A stretch of 64,000 bases of DNA. Source: Conexibacter sp. SYSU D00693. GTDB taxonomy: Bacteria; Actinomycetota; Thermoleophilia; Solirubrobacterales; Solirubrobacteraceae. A program made the position numbers and the translations under genes. Location of the stretch: NCBI RefSeq assembly GCF_017084525.1, contig NZ_CP070950.1, forward strand, positions 1,426,001 to 1,490,000, written 5' to 3'. The notes under the pieces were generated by a model that saw nothing but the letters and a program-made list of their open reading frames with translations, made no database searches and was not told where the DNA came from. Positions within the stretch are counted from its first letter, which is position 1, and each line of letters begins with the position of its first letter. Shown piece after piece: positions 55,890 to 63,739 of the stretch.

Positions 55890-58094
55890 ATGGACGCCGC
55901 GCCGCCCCCGGCCGACCCACCCCTGACGCCGGCGCGGAGGATCGTCCGCGGGCTGGCGGCGCTGGACTCCACGACCGAGGCGCGCCTGGCCGGCCGGGTC
56001 AACGTCACCATGTTCCTCGGCGGTGGGCTGGCCGGGATCGGGCTCGTGGTGCTCGGCGACATCCGCCACCAGGGGGTCCTGCTCGCCGTCGCGGCGATCG
56101 CGATCGGCTGGGCGCTGCTGGCCGCGCTGGTGCCGGGGGTCCGCCGCTCGCCCCGGGGCCTCACGACGTCGTCCACCCTGGGCCTCGCGCTCATCGCCGC
56201 CGGCTACGTCGGCACGGAGGGCGACGCGGTCGCGCTCCTGCCGCTGCTGTGGTTCGTGGTCGTCTTCTCCGCCGTCTTCTACCCCTGGCGGCGCGCGGCG
56301 GTCTTCATCGCCGGAGCGGCCGCGGTCGACCTCTCGGTCGCCGCGCTCGAGCCGGCCTACGACCAGCAGCTGAGCACCGCGGCCATCCGCGCCGGGACGT
56401 ACGTCGTGGTCGGCGCCCTCGCCATCCTCTCCCGCCACGTCCTCCTGCACCTGCGCGACGCCCAGCAGCGCCACGGCGCCGAGCAGGCGGCGCTGCGCCG
56501 GGTCGCCACGGCGGTCGCCGCCGGCTCACCGCCCAAGGCGATCTTCACGCTCGTGGCCGCGGAGGTCGCGGGGATCCTCCACGCCGACGCCTGCGGCGTC
56601 ATGCGCTTCCGCGACGAGGACCACGCCGAGGTCGTCGGCGCGTGGAACCGGCCGGGCGTCGGCTTCTACGCCGCGGGGACGGTCTTCCGGACGAGCGCCA
56701 GCGCCACGATGGGCGAGGTCCGCCGGACCGGCCTGCCGGCCCGCGCCGACCGCGCCGGCGACCCCGAGGTGCCGGGCATGGACCCGCGCAGCCGGGCCGC
56801 GAGCGCCCCCGTCCTCGTCGCCGAGCGCTGCTGGGGCGCGCTGGGCATCACGTCCGTGGCGCCCGAGGGCCTGCCGGCCGGCGCCGAGCACCGCCTCGCC
56901 GAGTTCGCCGCCCTCATCGCCACGGCGATCATCAACGCCGACGACCGCCAGCGGCTGCTCGAGCTCGCCGCGACCGACGTCCTCACCGGCCTGCCCAACC
57001 GCGCGGCCCTCGCCGACCGCCTCGAGAGCGAGGCCGCCCGCGCCGGCCGCCACCGCCGCGCCCTGTCCCTCGTCCTCGTGGACGTCGACCGCTTCGCGTC
57101 GGTCGTCGACCGCGTCGGCTCCGACGCGGCTGACGAGGTCCTGGCGCAGGTCGCGCGGATCCTCCAGGGCAAGGCCCGCGCCGAGGACTTCGTCGCCCGC
57201 CACGGCGGCGACGTCTTCGCCTTCCTGCTGCCCGAGACGACCGCCGAGCAGGCCTACGGGGTCGCCGAGCGCATCCGCCGCCGGCTGGGCGCCGAGCAGT
57301 TCGACGGCGGCCTGCGGATCACGGCGACGGTCGGCCTCGCGGACCTCGCCTCCTCGCCCTCCGTCGACCTGCTGGTGCGCGACGCGCAGCGCGCGCTGTA
57401 CTGGGGCAAGTCCCACGGCCGCGACATCGCCTGGCGCTACGACCCCACGGTCGTCGGCGAGCTCGACGCCGCCGAGCGCCAGGTCGGTGTCGAGCACGAG
57501 GCGGCGATCGCCGGCCTGCGCGCCCTCGCCCGGGCGGTGGACGCGAAGGACTCGGCGACCCGCGAGCACGCCGAGCGCGTGGCGGCCATGGCCACGCGCC
57601 TGGCCGCGGCGCGGGGCTGGCCCGAGCGCCGGCAGGCGCTGCTGCGCGAGGCGGCCGTCGTCCACGACGTCGGCAAGATCGGCATCCCGGACGCGATCCT
57701 CCTCAAGCCCTCGCGGCTGACCGACAGCGAGTTCGAGGTCGTCAAGACCCACGCCGAGCTCGGCGCGCGGATCGTCGGCGACGTGCTGAGCCCCGAGCAG
57801 GTCGAGTGGATCCGCCGCCACCACGAGCGCCCGGACGGCCGCGGCTACCCCGCCGGCCTCACCGGCGACGAGATGGAGGAGGGCTGCGGCCTGCTCGCGC
57901 TCGCCGACGCCTGGGACGCGATGACCGCACCGCGCTCGTACTCCCCGCCGATGCCCGTCGACCTGGCGCTGCAGGAGATCCGCGCGCTGCGCGGCCAGCA
58001 GTTCACCGCCGAGGCGGTGGAGGCGCTCGAGGCCCTCGCCGAGGCGGGCGAGCTGCCGCTGGACCAGCCTGCGGGCTACAACCCGGCGCGGTAG
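55890..58094 (+). CDS. Membrane GAF-GGDEF-HD-GYP protein with degenerate GGDEF
   Basis: This 734 aa c-di-GMP signalling protein has about six N-terminal membrane helices (residues 40-190), a GAF domain (about 205-350), a GGDEF domain (about 360-525) and an HD-GYP phosphodiesterase domain (about 545-725). The GGDEF motif is GGDVF near residue 438, so the catalytic Glu is missing and cyclase activity is unlikely. The HD-GYP side is intact: HDVGKIGIP near 592 and HHERPDGRGYP. It probably hydrolyses c-di-GMP, with the GGDEF half as a GTP or c-di-GMP sensor. The 3' end overlaps the convergent amidase by 19 nt. Confidence 0.9.
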   Translation: MDAAPPPADPPLTPARRIVRGLAALDSTTEARLAGRVNVTMFLGGGLAGIGLVVLGDIRHQGVLLAVAAIAIGWALLAALVPGVRRSPRGLTTSSTLGLALIAAGYVGTEGDAVALLPLLWFVVVFSAVFYPWRRAAVFIAGAAAVDLSVAALEPAYDQQLSTAAIRAGTYVVVGALAILSRHVLLHLRDAQQRHGAEQAALRRVATAVAAGSPPKAIFTLVAAEVAGILHADACGVMRFRDEDHAEVVGAWNRPGVGFYAAGTVFRTSASATMGEVRRTGLPARADRAGDPEVPGMDPRSRAASAPVLVAERCWGALGITSVAPEGLPAGAEHRLAEFAALIATAIINADDRQRLLELAATDVLTGLPNRAALADRLESEAARAGRHRRALSLVLVDVDRFASVVDRVGSDAADEVLAQVARILQGKARAEDFVARHGGDVFAFLLPETTAEQAYGVAERIRRRLGAEQFDGGLRITATVGLADLASSPSVDLLVRDAQRALYWGKSHGRDIAWRYDPTVVGELDAAERQVGVEHEAAIAGLRALARAVDAKDSATREHAERVAAMATRLAAARGWPERRQALLREAAVVHDVGKIGIPDAILLKPSRLTDSEFEVVKTHAELGARIVGDVLSPEQVEWIRRHHERPDGRGYPAGLTGDEMEEGCGLLALADAWDAMTAPRSYSPPMPVDLALQEIRALRGQQFTAEAVEALEALAEAGELPLDQPAGYNPAR

Positions 58095-58672
58095 CGGCGC
58101 ATCACGCTCGCGGGGAAGTCGGCGTGCGTCTGGGTGCGCAGCCGCGCGACGCGCTCGCGGTGGTACGGGCTCGAGCGCGACTCGCGGTGGCCGATGACGT
58201 CCCGGGTCCTGATCGAGAAGCGCGCCTGCAGCCAGCGGGTCAGCGCCTGCGAGGCGCGCAGCATCCGCCGGTTGCCCATGACCGCCGCCTCGGAGGTCCC
58301 GACGTGCTCGATGCCGATCGCCGTCCAGTTCAGGCCGACGGTGTGGCGGCACATGAGCCCGAGCGGGACGAGCTGGTGGATGCGCCCGGCGGGGTCGATG
58401 ACGAAGTGCGCGCAGGTCCCGGGCCGCTCCCCCAGCTCGGGATCGGGCCGGTTGGGCGCGAAGGTGTTCCACGTCGCCCGGTAGGACGAGTTCGCCGTGA
58501 GGTGCTCCACGACGACCTTCGGCGCACGCAGGCGCGCCGTGCGGATGCCGTAGTGGCGGATGGCGTAGGCGCGCATGTCGGCCTTGCGCCGGGCGTCGTA
58601 GGGGATCGCGTCCCAGTGGATGGCCGGACGCACCGCCGCCGGGGGCTGCTGGAGGGCGACCGCGTCGATCAC
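58076..58672 (-). CDS. Amidase_2/PGRP-type N-acetylmuramoyl-L-alanine amidase
   Basis: This 198 aa protein has the zinc-amidase fold: VVEHLTANSSY with the first His, CAHFVIDPAGRIHQLVP, GIEHVGTSEA with a conserved Glu, and VIGHRESRSSPYH with the last His. Amidases of this type cut the amide between muramic acid and peptide. No signal peptide is visible, so it may be cytoplasmic (recycling) or exported by another route. The GTG at 58672 overlaps the stop of the HD-GYP gene as GTGA, so the two are translated together, an unusual pairing. Confidence 0.85.
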   Translation of the reverse strand: MIDAVALQQPPAAVRPAIHWDAIPYDARRKADMRAYAIRHYGIRTARLRAPKVVVEHLTANSSYRATWNTFAPNRPDPELGERPGTCAHFVIDPAGRIHQLVPLGLMCRHTVGLNWTAIGIEHVGTSEAAVMGNRRMLRASQALTRWLQARFSIRTRDVIGHRESRSSPYHRERVARLRTQTHADFPASVMRRYRAGL

Positions 58673-60009
58673 CGGGCCTCCGCGGCCGGCAGGACGCCGT
58701 CGGGGTGGCGGCGCAGGACGGCCTCGGTGGCGGTCACCACCGCCGGGTCGAACTGCGTCCCCGCGCACGCGCGCAGCTCAGCCAGCGCGACCTCGGTGCT
58801 GCGCGCGCGACGGTAGGGCCGGTCGGTCGTCATGGCGTTGAACGCGTCGGCCACGCAGACGACGCGCGCGGCGAGCGGGATCGCGTCCCCCATGAGCCCG
58901 TCGGGGTAGCCGCCCCCGTCCCAGCGCTCGTGCGAGCCGCGCACGACGACGCCGACCTCCTGCAGGACCCCGCCGACCCGGTCGAGCATCCGCTGGCCCT
59001 CGACGGTGTGGGTGCGCATGATCGCCCACTCCTCGTCGTCCAGGGCGCCGGGCTTGTTGACGATCTCCTTGGGGATCGCGAGCTTGCCGACGTCGTGCAT
59101 GAGCGCGCCGAGCTCGACGAGCCGACGCTCGTGCGCGCCGACGCGCAGCTCGTCGGCCACGGCCAGCGACAGCGCGACGACGCCGCGGGAGTGCTCGCCC
59201 GTGTAGGCGTCGTCCTCCTCGATGACGTCGCCGAGCAGCAGCGCGGTGCCGCGGTAGGCGTTGGACAGCTCGACGGCCTGTGCCATCCGCGCGTCGCGCT
59301 CGGAGGCCAGGCGGCGCAGGAGCGCGGCGACCGGCAGGGCGACGAGGAACGCCCACTCGTGCTGCATCGCGGCGAGCAGGCCGATCGGCGAGAGGGCGAG
59401 GTCGACCCACCAGACGTCGGACATGAGCCGCAGCTGCTCGCGCGCCGGCACCTCGAGGCGCATCGCGTTCTGCCAGGCCGCCGCCAGGAAGTCGACGCCG
59501 ACCTGCGCGGCCAGCGCGGCCGCGTAGAGCGGCCAGTCCGACCACGCCGGCTCGGGCGCGCCGGCGAGCACGAGGACCAGGGCCGGCCCGAGCGCGTACG
59601 TCGCGTCGCTGAGGCTGAGCAGCGCCCGCTCGGGGTGGCGCTCCCCGCGGACGTGGCGCGGCACCTGCCCGAGGACGGCGCCGAGCGCGACGACGAGCGG
59701 CACGACGGCGGGCGGCAGGACGAACAGCGCCGGCACCAGCGCGAGCTGCGTGGGCACCGCGAAGCCGTGGCCGACGGGCAGCAGGACCTGGTGCAGGAGG
59801 GCGATCGCCGCCACCAGCGCTGCCGCGAGGCCGAGGTCGAGGTCGCGCTGGCCGCCCTCGGCGACCGCCAGCGCGACCGCGAGCACGAGGAACGCCGCGG
59901 CGGCCAGCAGCTGGACGCGCAGCTCCCGCGCGTGCACGGCCGCACGCTCCCGCCTGGTCGCCTCCTCGAACAGCAGCTCGTCGGCGTGGTTCAGGGACGA
60001 CCCCGACAC
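58669..60009 (-). CDS. Membrane HD-GYP phosphodiesterase
   Basis: This 446 aa protein has about eight membrane helices in the first 230 residues, a MASE-like sensor, and a C-terminal HD-GYP domain. The metal motif HDVGKLAIPKEI lies near residue 303. The GYP motif is SHERWDGGGYP, with Ser in place of the first His of the usual HHExxDGxGYP, so metal binding may differ. It would degrade c-di-GMP in response to a membrane signal. GTG start at 60009, 7 nt from TAGGGT. It is divergent from the secreted 60120 gene and coupled to the amidase gene downstream. Confidence 0.88.
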   Translation of the reverse strand: MSGSSLNHADELLFEEATRRERAAVHARELRVQLLAAAAFLVLAVALAVAEGGQRDLDLGLAAALVAAIALLHQVLLPVGHGFAVPTQLALVPALFVLPPAVVPLVVALGAVLGQVPRHVRGERHPERALLSLSDATYALGPALVLVLAGAPEPAWSDWPLYAAALAAQVGVDFLAAAWQNAMRLEVPAREQLRLMSDVWWVDLALSPIGLLAAMQHEWAFLVALPVAALLRRLASERDARMAQAVELSNAYRGTALLLGDVIEEDDAYTGEHSRGVVALSLAVADELRVGAHERRLVELGALMHDVGKLAIPKEIVNKPGALDDEEWAIMRTHTVEGQRMLDRVGGVLQEVGVVVRGSHERWDGGGYPDGLMGDAIPLAARVVCVADAFNAMTTDRPYRRARSTEVALAELRACAGTQFDPAVVTATEAVLRRHPDGVLPAAEAR

Positions 60010-60067
60010 CAGGAGGACCCTACCGGGGTCGTTCTGCGTCCAAGCACCGCAGAACGGCCGGTGTCGG
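60003..60067. other. Nested inverted repeats in the divergent HD-GYP/60120 region
   Basis: CCGACACC (60003-60010) pairs with GGTGTCGG (60060-60067). Inside are GACCC-N5-GGGTC (60016-60030) and GTTCTGCG-N9-CGCAGAAC (60031-60055). This gives a three-way junction shape on either strand. The HD-GYP start and its TAGGGT box lie within it. It may be a regulator site or RNA structure. Confidence 0.5.
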
Positions 60068-60119
60068 CGGGTGAACGGCGCCGTACGGTCCTCCCTCGTC
60101 TGACACGCCCACCCTGCCG

Positions 60120-60647
60120 ATGTCTCTGACCATGCAGATCTCCTCCTCCCTCTCCGCCCGCCGCCTCGCCGCCGTCCTGTGCGGCCTCGCGGCCCTGGTC
60201 CCCGCCACCGCGTCCGCCAAGGGCGTCACGAAGGCCAGCGACTGCCCGACCCAGGTCCTGACCCAGCACTTCCTCTCCGAGGGCGACGCGAACTGGTACA
60301 CGCCGGTGCCCGGCGGCGTGTTCAGCGTGGCCTCCGGCGCGACGTACGACTCCGGTGCGCTGTGCATCGGCGCCGAGCACCCGACCTTCCGCTTCCGCGC
60401 CAACGGCACGGGCGGCACGCTCGAGGTCCACGCGCGCTACCGCGACGAGGACGGCGAGCAGCAGGACCTCGTGGTCGCGAACCTCAGCGCCGCCACGGCG
60501 TGGCTGCTGAGCGACATGCTCGACACCCAGGTCGACGACATCGCCGGCGCGGCCGGCGCACGCACCTACGTGACGTTCCGCTTCGTCGCCACCGGCGGCG
60601 ACTGGCAGGTCGACGACCTCTACGTCGACCCGTTCGTCAACCGCTAG
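60120..60647 (+). CDS. Secreted protein of unknown function
   Basis: This 175 aa protein has a signal peptide (SLSARRLAAVLCGLAALVPATASA) with likely cleavage near residue 33. The mature domain has two cysteines, one near the start (ASDCPTQVLTQHFLSEG) and one in DSGALCIGAEH. A beta-sandwich pattern follows (FRFRANGTGGTLEVHARYRD, TYVTFRFVATGGDWQVDDLYVDPF), like carbohydrate-binding or laminin-G-type folds. I know no function. It is single-gene and divergent from the HD-GYP gene. Confidence 0.72.
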   Translation: MSLTMQISSSLSARRLAAVLCGLAALVPATASAKGVTKASDCPTQVLTQHFLSEGDANWYTPVPGGVFSVASGATYDSGALCIGAEHPTFRFRANGTGGTLEVHARYRDEDGEQQDLVVANLSAATAWLLSDMLDTQVDDIAGAAGARTYVTFRFVATGGDWQVDDLYVDPFVNR

Positions 60648-60651
60648 GCCG

Positions 60652-61029
60652 CTAGCCCTGGGGGCGCGCCCGCTTGAGGCGGGCGCGCTCCTCGTGCTTC
60701 TCGACGACCTGCGCGATCAGCTTGATGTACTGCTGCACGCCGGTCGCCTTCGCGCGTCCCTCGAGGAACGCCATCCGCCAGTCCGACGCGCGGGCGCCGT
60801 GCTCGACCATCGCGTTGAAGAAGTCCCGGCGCATCTCGACGCGCACGCGCGCGTCGGTGGCCAGGTCCTTGGTCACCTTGACCTCGGGCATGTCCAGCCG
60901 GAACTGCTGCGTGTCGCCGCGGCCGTGGAGGTCCACGCCGACGACGAGCTTCAGCGGCTTGAGGGCCGGGACCTCCTCCAGCAGCGACCGGACGGCCGCC
61001 TCGATGAGCTTCGGCGCCTCCGAGCTCAC
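60652..61029 (-). CDS. SCP2-like sterol/lipid-binding-type protein
   Basis: This 125 aa protein resembles the SCP2 fold: an N-terminal LLEEVPALKPLKLVVGVDLHG strand pair, the middle ATDARVRVEMRRDFFNAMV, and the C-terminal helix with FLEGRAKATGVQQYIKLIAQV. The GTG start overlaps the acyl-CoA dehydrogenase stop by one base (TAGTG), so they are coupled. SCP2 domains bind lipids or acyl-CoA, which fits the partner. The family match is moderate and rests on pattern rather than a diagnostic motif. Confidence 0.65.
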   Translation of the reverse strand: MSSEAPKLIEAAVRSLLEEVPALKPLKLVVGVDLHGRGDTQQFRLDMPEVKVTKDLATDARVRVEMRRDFFNAMVEHGARASDWRMAFLEGRAKATGVQQYIKLIAQVVEKHEERARLKRARPQG

Positions 61030-62240
61030 TAGATCTTGTGGCGCTGGAGCAGCTTCTTGCCGATGACCATGCGCTGGATCTCCGACGTGCCCTCGCCGAT
61101 GAGCAGCAGCGGGGCGTCGCGGTACAGGCGCTCGATCTCGTACTCCTTCGAGTAGCCGTAGCCGCCGTGGATGCGGAAGGACTCCTCCACGCAGAAGCGG
61201 CCGGCCTCCGAGGCGAAGAGCTTGGCCATGCCGGCCTCGAGGTCCGAGCGCTCGCCGGCGTCCTTCATCCGCGCGGCGCGGATGGTGAGCATGCGGGCGG
61301 CGTCGACCTGGGTGGCCATGTCGGCGAGCTTGAACTGGATCGCCTGGTGCTCGGCGATCGGCTTGCCGAAGGTCTTGCGCTCCTGGGAGTAGCGCAGGGC
61401 GAGCTCGAGGGCGCGCTGGGCGATGCCGACGCCGCGGGCGGCGACGTTCGCGCGGCCGACCTCGAGGGCGTCCATCATCTGCGCGAAGCCCTTGTTGAGG
61501 CCCGCGTCCTCGCCGCCGAGGATGTTCTCGGCCGGGCACTTGTAGCCGTCGAAGACCAGCTCGGTGGACTCCACGCCCTTGTAGCCGAGCTTCTTGATCT
61601 GCGGCGGGACGACGAGGCCGGCGTAGTCGCCCGTGTTCTCGGCGACCCCGCCCTCCTTCTCGGCGATGAAGCAGGTGAAGCCCTTGTGGCGGGGCTGGGC
61701 GTCCGGGTCGGTCTTCACGAGCACGAAGACGAGGTCCGAGCGCAGGCCGTTGGTGACCCACATCTTCTGGCCGTTGATCTCGTAGCGGCCGTCGTCGAGC
61801 TTCTTGGCGGCCGTCTTGATCGCCTGGACGTCGGAGCCGAGCTCGGGCTCGGAGAGCGAGAAGGCGGCGCGGATCTCGCCGGTGGCCATCCGCGGGAGGT
61901 ACTTCTGCTTCTGCTCGTCGGTGCCGAACTTCATCAGCAGGTAGGAGCCGATGAAGTGCGTGTTGATCACGCCGGAGATCGAGATCCAGCCGCGCGAGAG
62001 CTCCTCGACGACCATGACGTAGGTCGTGAGGTCGAGGCCCAGGCCGCCGTACTCCTCCGGGATCGTGATGCCGAAGAGGCCGAGCTCCTTGAGCTGCTCG
62101 ACGATCGGCTCCGGGTACTCGTCCGCCTGGTCGTAGTGCTCCGCGTTGGGGATGATCTGCTCGTCCGCGAACTGGCGCACCATCTCGGTGATCGCGCGCT
62201 GCTCCTCGGTCTTGTCCAGGGGGTCGATTGCGACGGCCAT
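61029..62240 (-). CDS. Acyl-CoA dehydrogenase, candidate methylsuccinyl-CoA dehydrogenase
   Basis: This 403 aa flavoprotein has the family signatures AFSLSEPELGSDVQAIKT near residue 130, KMWVTNG, YGRKTFGKPIAEHQAIQ-like ERKTFGKPIAEHQAIQFK and YRDAPLLLIGEGTSEIQ near the C-terminus, where the Glu of EGT is the usual catalytic base. Length is standard; the proteobacterial Mcd has an N-terminal extension that is absent here. The presence of ccr, ecm, MaoC and mcl in the window makes methylsuccinyl-CoA a plausible substrate, but branched- or short-chain acyl-CoA is as possible. The ATG at 62240 is 7 nt from TATCCT. Confidence 0.85.
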   Translation of the reverse strand: MAVAIDPLDKTEEQRAITEMVRQFADEQIIPNAEHYDQADEYPEPIVEQLKELGLFGITIPEEYGGLGLDLTTYVMVVEELSRGWISISGVINTHFIGSYLLMKFGTDEQKQKYLPRMATGEIRAAFSLSEPELGSDVQAIKTAAKKLDDGRYEINGQKMWVTNGLRSDLVFVLVKTDPDAQPRHKGFTCFIAEKEGGVAENTGDYAGLVVPPQIKKLGYKGVESTELVFDGYKCPAENILGGEDAGLNKGFAQMMDALEVGRANVAARGVGIAQRALELALRYSQERKTFGKPIAEHQAIQFKLADMATQVDAARMLTIRAARMKDAGERSDLEAGMAKLFASEAGRFCVEESFRIHGGYGYSKEYEIERLYRDAPLLLIGEGTSEIQRMVIGKKLLQRHKI

Positions 62241-62247
62241 GTCCGGG

Positions 62248-62267
62248 AGGATAGGGCTCGGTAGCCT
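62248..62267. promoter_or_regulatory. Divergent -10 boxes for the acyl-CoA dehydrogenase and synthetase
   Basis: TATCCT on the minus strand (62253-62248) is 7 nt from the ATG at 62240. TAGCCT on the plus strand (62262-62267) is 8 nt from the GTG at 62276. Unlike three other pairs the boxes do not overlap. Confidence 0.45.
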
Positions 62268-62275
62268 GCTTCGGC

Positions 62276-63739
62276 GTGCCCAACTTCGCCGTGGACGTGG
62301 TGGATGCGGCGGACCCGGCGCGGCAGGCGCTCGTCGAGCTCGCGCGCGACGGATCCCGGCGCGTCTGGAGCTTCGGCGAGGTGGCCGACCGGGCGGCGCG
62401 GCTGGCCGGCACGCTGGCCGCCCGCGGAGTGGCGCGCGGCGACGTCGTCCTGACGCTGGTCGGCAACCGGCCCGAGTGGGTCCTGGCCATGACGGCGTGC
62501 TTCCGCCTGGGCGCCGTGGTGCTCCCGTGCACCGAGCAGCTGCGGGCCAAGGACCTGCGGCTGCGCCTCGAGGCCACGCGCCCGGCGCTCGTCGTCTGCG
62601 ACGTGCGCAACCGGGCCGTGCTGGACGAGGCGCTCGCGGAACTGCCCTTCGCGGTCGACGTGCTCGACGTGCCCGACGAGGACGTCTACCGCGCGGCGCC
62701 GGCGCCGGCGGTCGACCTCGCCCCCGGCGACCCGGCGCTGCTGACGTTCACGAGCGGGACCTCCGGCGAGCCCAAGGCGGTCCTGCACGGCCAGCGCTAC
62801 CTGGGCGGCCAGGCGCTGCAGGCCGAGCACTGGCTCGACGCGCGGCCGGGCGACCTCGTCTGGTGCACGGCCGCCAGCGGCTGGTCCAAAAGCGCGCGCA
62901 ACGTCTTCCTGGCGCCGTGGCTGCGCGGCGCGAGCGCGCTGCTGCACGACGCCCGCTTCGACCCCGACGAGCGCCTCGAGGTCCTCGACCGCGAGGACGT
63001 GGCGGTCCTCTGCATGGCGCCGACGGAGTACCGCGTGGTCGCCAAGCGCGCCCGGCCGCGCCACGTGCCGGGGCTGCGGGGGCTCGTCGCGGCGGGCGAG
63101 GCGCTCAACCCCGAGGTCCTGCGCGCGTGGGAGGAGGCCACCCGGCTCCAGGTTCGCGACGGCTACGGGCAGACCGAGACCGGCCAGGTCACCGGCAACC
63201 TCGCGGGCGAGCGCGCGCGGCCCGGGTCCATGGGCCGCCCGCTGCCTGGCGTGCGCGCGTGGGTGGCCGACGGCGAGCTCGTGGTCGACCCGCAGACGGT
63301 CCCGACGTTCTTCCTCGGCTACCTCGGCGACGACCCGTGGCCCCGCGACCGCCCGTGGCACACGGGCGACCGCGTCGTGCAGGACGACGACGGCTTCCTG
63401 CACTTCGAGGGCCGCACGGACGACGTGATCATCAGCGCCGGCTACCGGATCGGCCCGTTCGAGGTCGAGTCCGCCCTGGTCTCCCACCCGGCGGTCGCCG
63501 AGGCCGCCGTCGTCGCCGCGCCCGACGAGGAGCGCGGCGCCGTCGTGCGCGCGGTCGTCGTCCTGCGCGAGGGCCACGAGGGCGGCGACGCCCTGGCCCG
63601 CGAGCTCCAGGACCACGTCAAGGACCAGACCGCGCCGTACAAGTACCCCCGGCGCGTGGACTTCGCCGCCGAGCTGCCCAAGACGTCCAGCGGCAAGGTG
63701 CGCCGGGCGCTGCTGCGCGAGCAGGGGTCGGGCGCCTAG
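62276..63739 (+). CDS. AMP-forming acyl-CoA synthetase
   Basis: This 487 aa ANL-family enzyme activates a carboxylic acid with ATP and CoA. It has the P-loop TFTSGTSGEPKAV near residue 157, YGQTETGQVTGN near 300, the hinge HTGDRVVQDDDGFLHFEGRTDDVI and the C-terminal catalytic Lys in TSSGKVRRALL. The medium-chain (MACS-like) group fits best. It is divergent from the acyl-CoA dehydrogenase, with TAGCCT 8 nt before its GTG. Its stop overlaps the next gene's stop by CTAG. The substrate is unknown; short-chain acids are a fair guess from context. Confidence 0.9.
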   Translation: MPNFAVDVVDAADPARQALVELARDGSRRVWSFGEVADRAARLAGTLAARGVARGDVVLTLVGNRPEWVLAMTACFRLGAVVLPCTEQLRAKDLRLRLEATRPALVVCDVRNRAVLDEALAELPFAVDVLDVPDEDVYRAAPAPAVDLAPGDPALLTFTSGTSGEPKAVLHGQRYLGGQALQAEHWLDARPGDLVWCTAASGWSKSARNVFLAPWLRGASALLHDARFDPDERLEVLDREDVAVLCMAPTEYRVVAKRARPRHVPGLRGLVAAGEALNPEVLRAWEEATRLQVRDGYGQTETGQVTGNLAGERARPGSMGRPLPGVRAWVADGELVVDPQTVPTFFLGYLGDDPWPRDRPWHTGDRVVQDDDGFLHFEGRTDDVIISAGYRIGPFEVESALVSHPAVAEAAVVAAPDEERGAVVRAVVVLREGHEGGDALARELQDHVKDQTAPYKYPRRVDFAAELPKTSSGKVRRALLREQGSGA

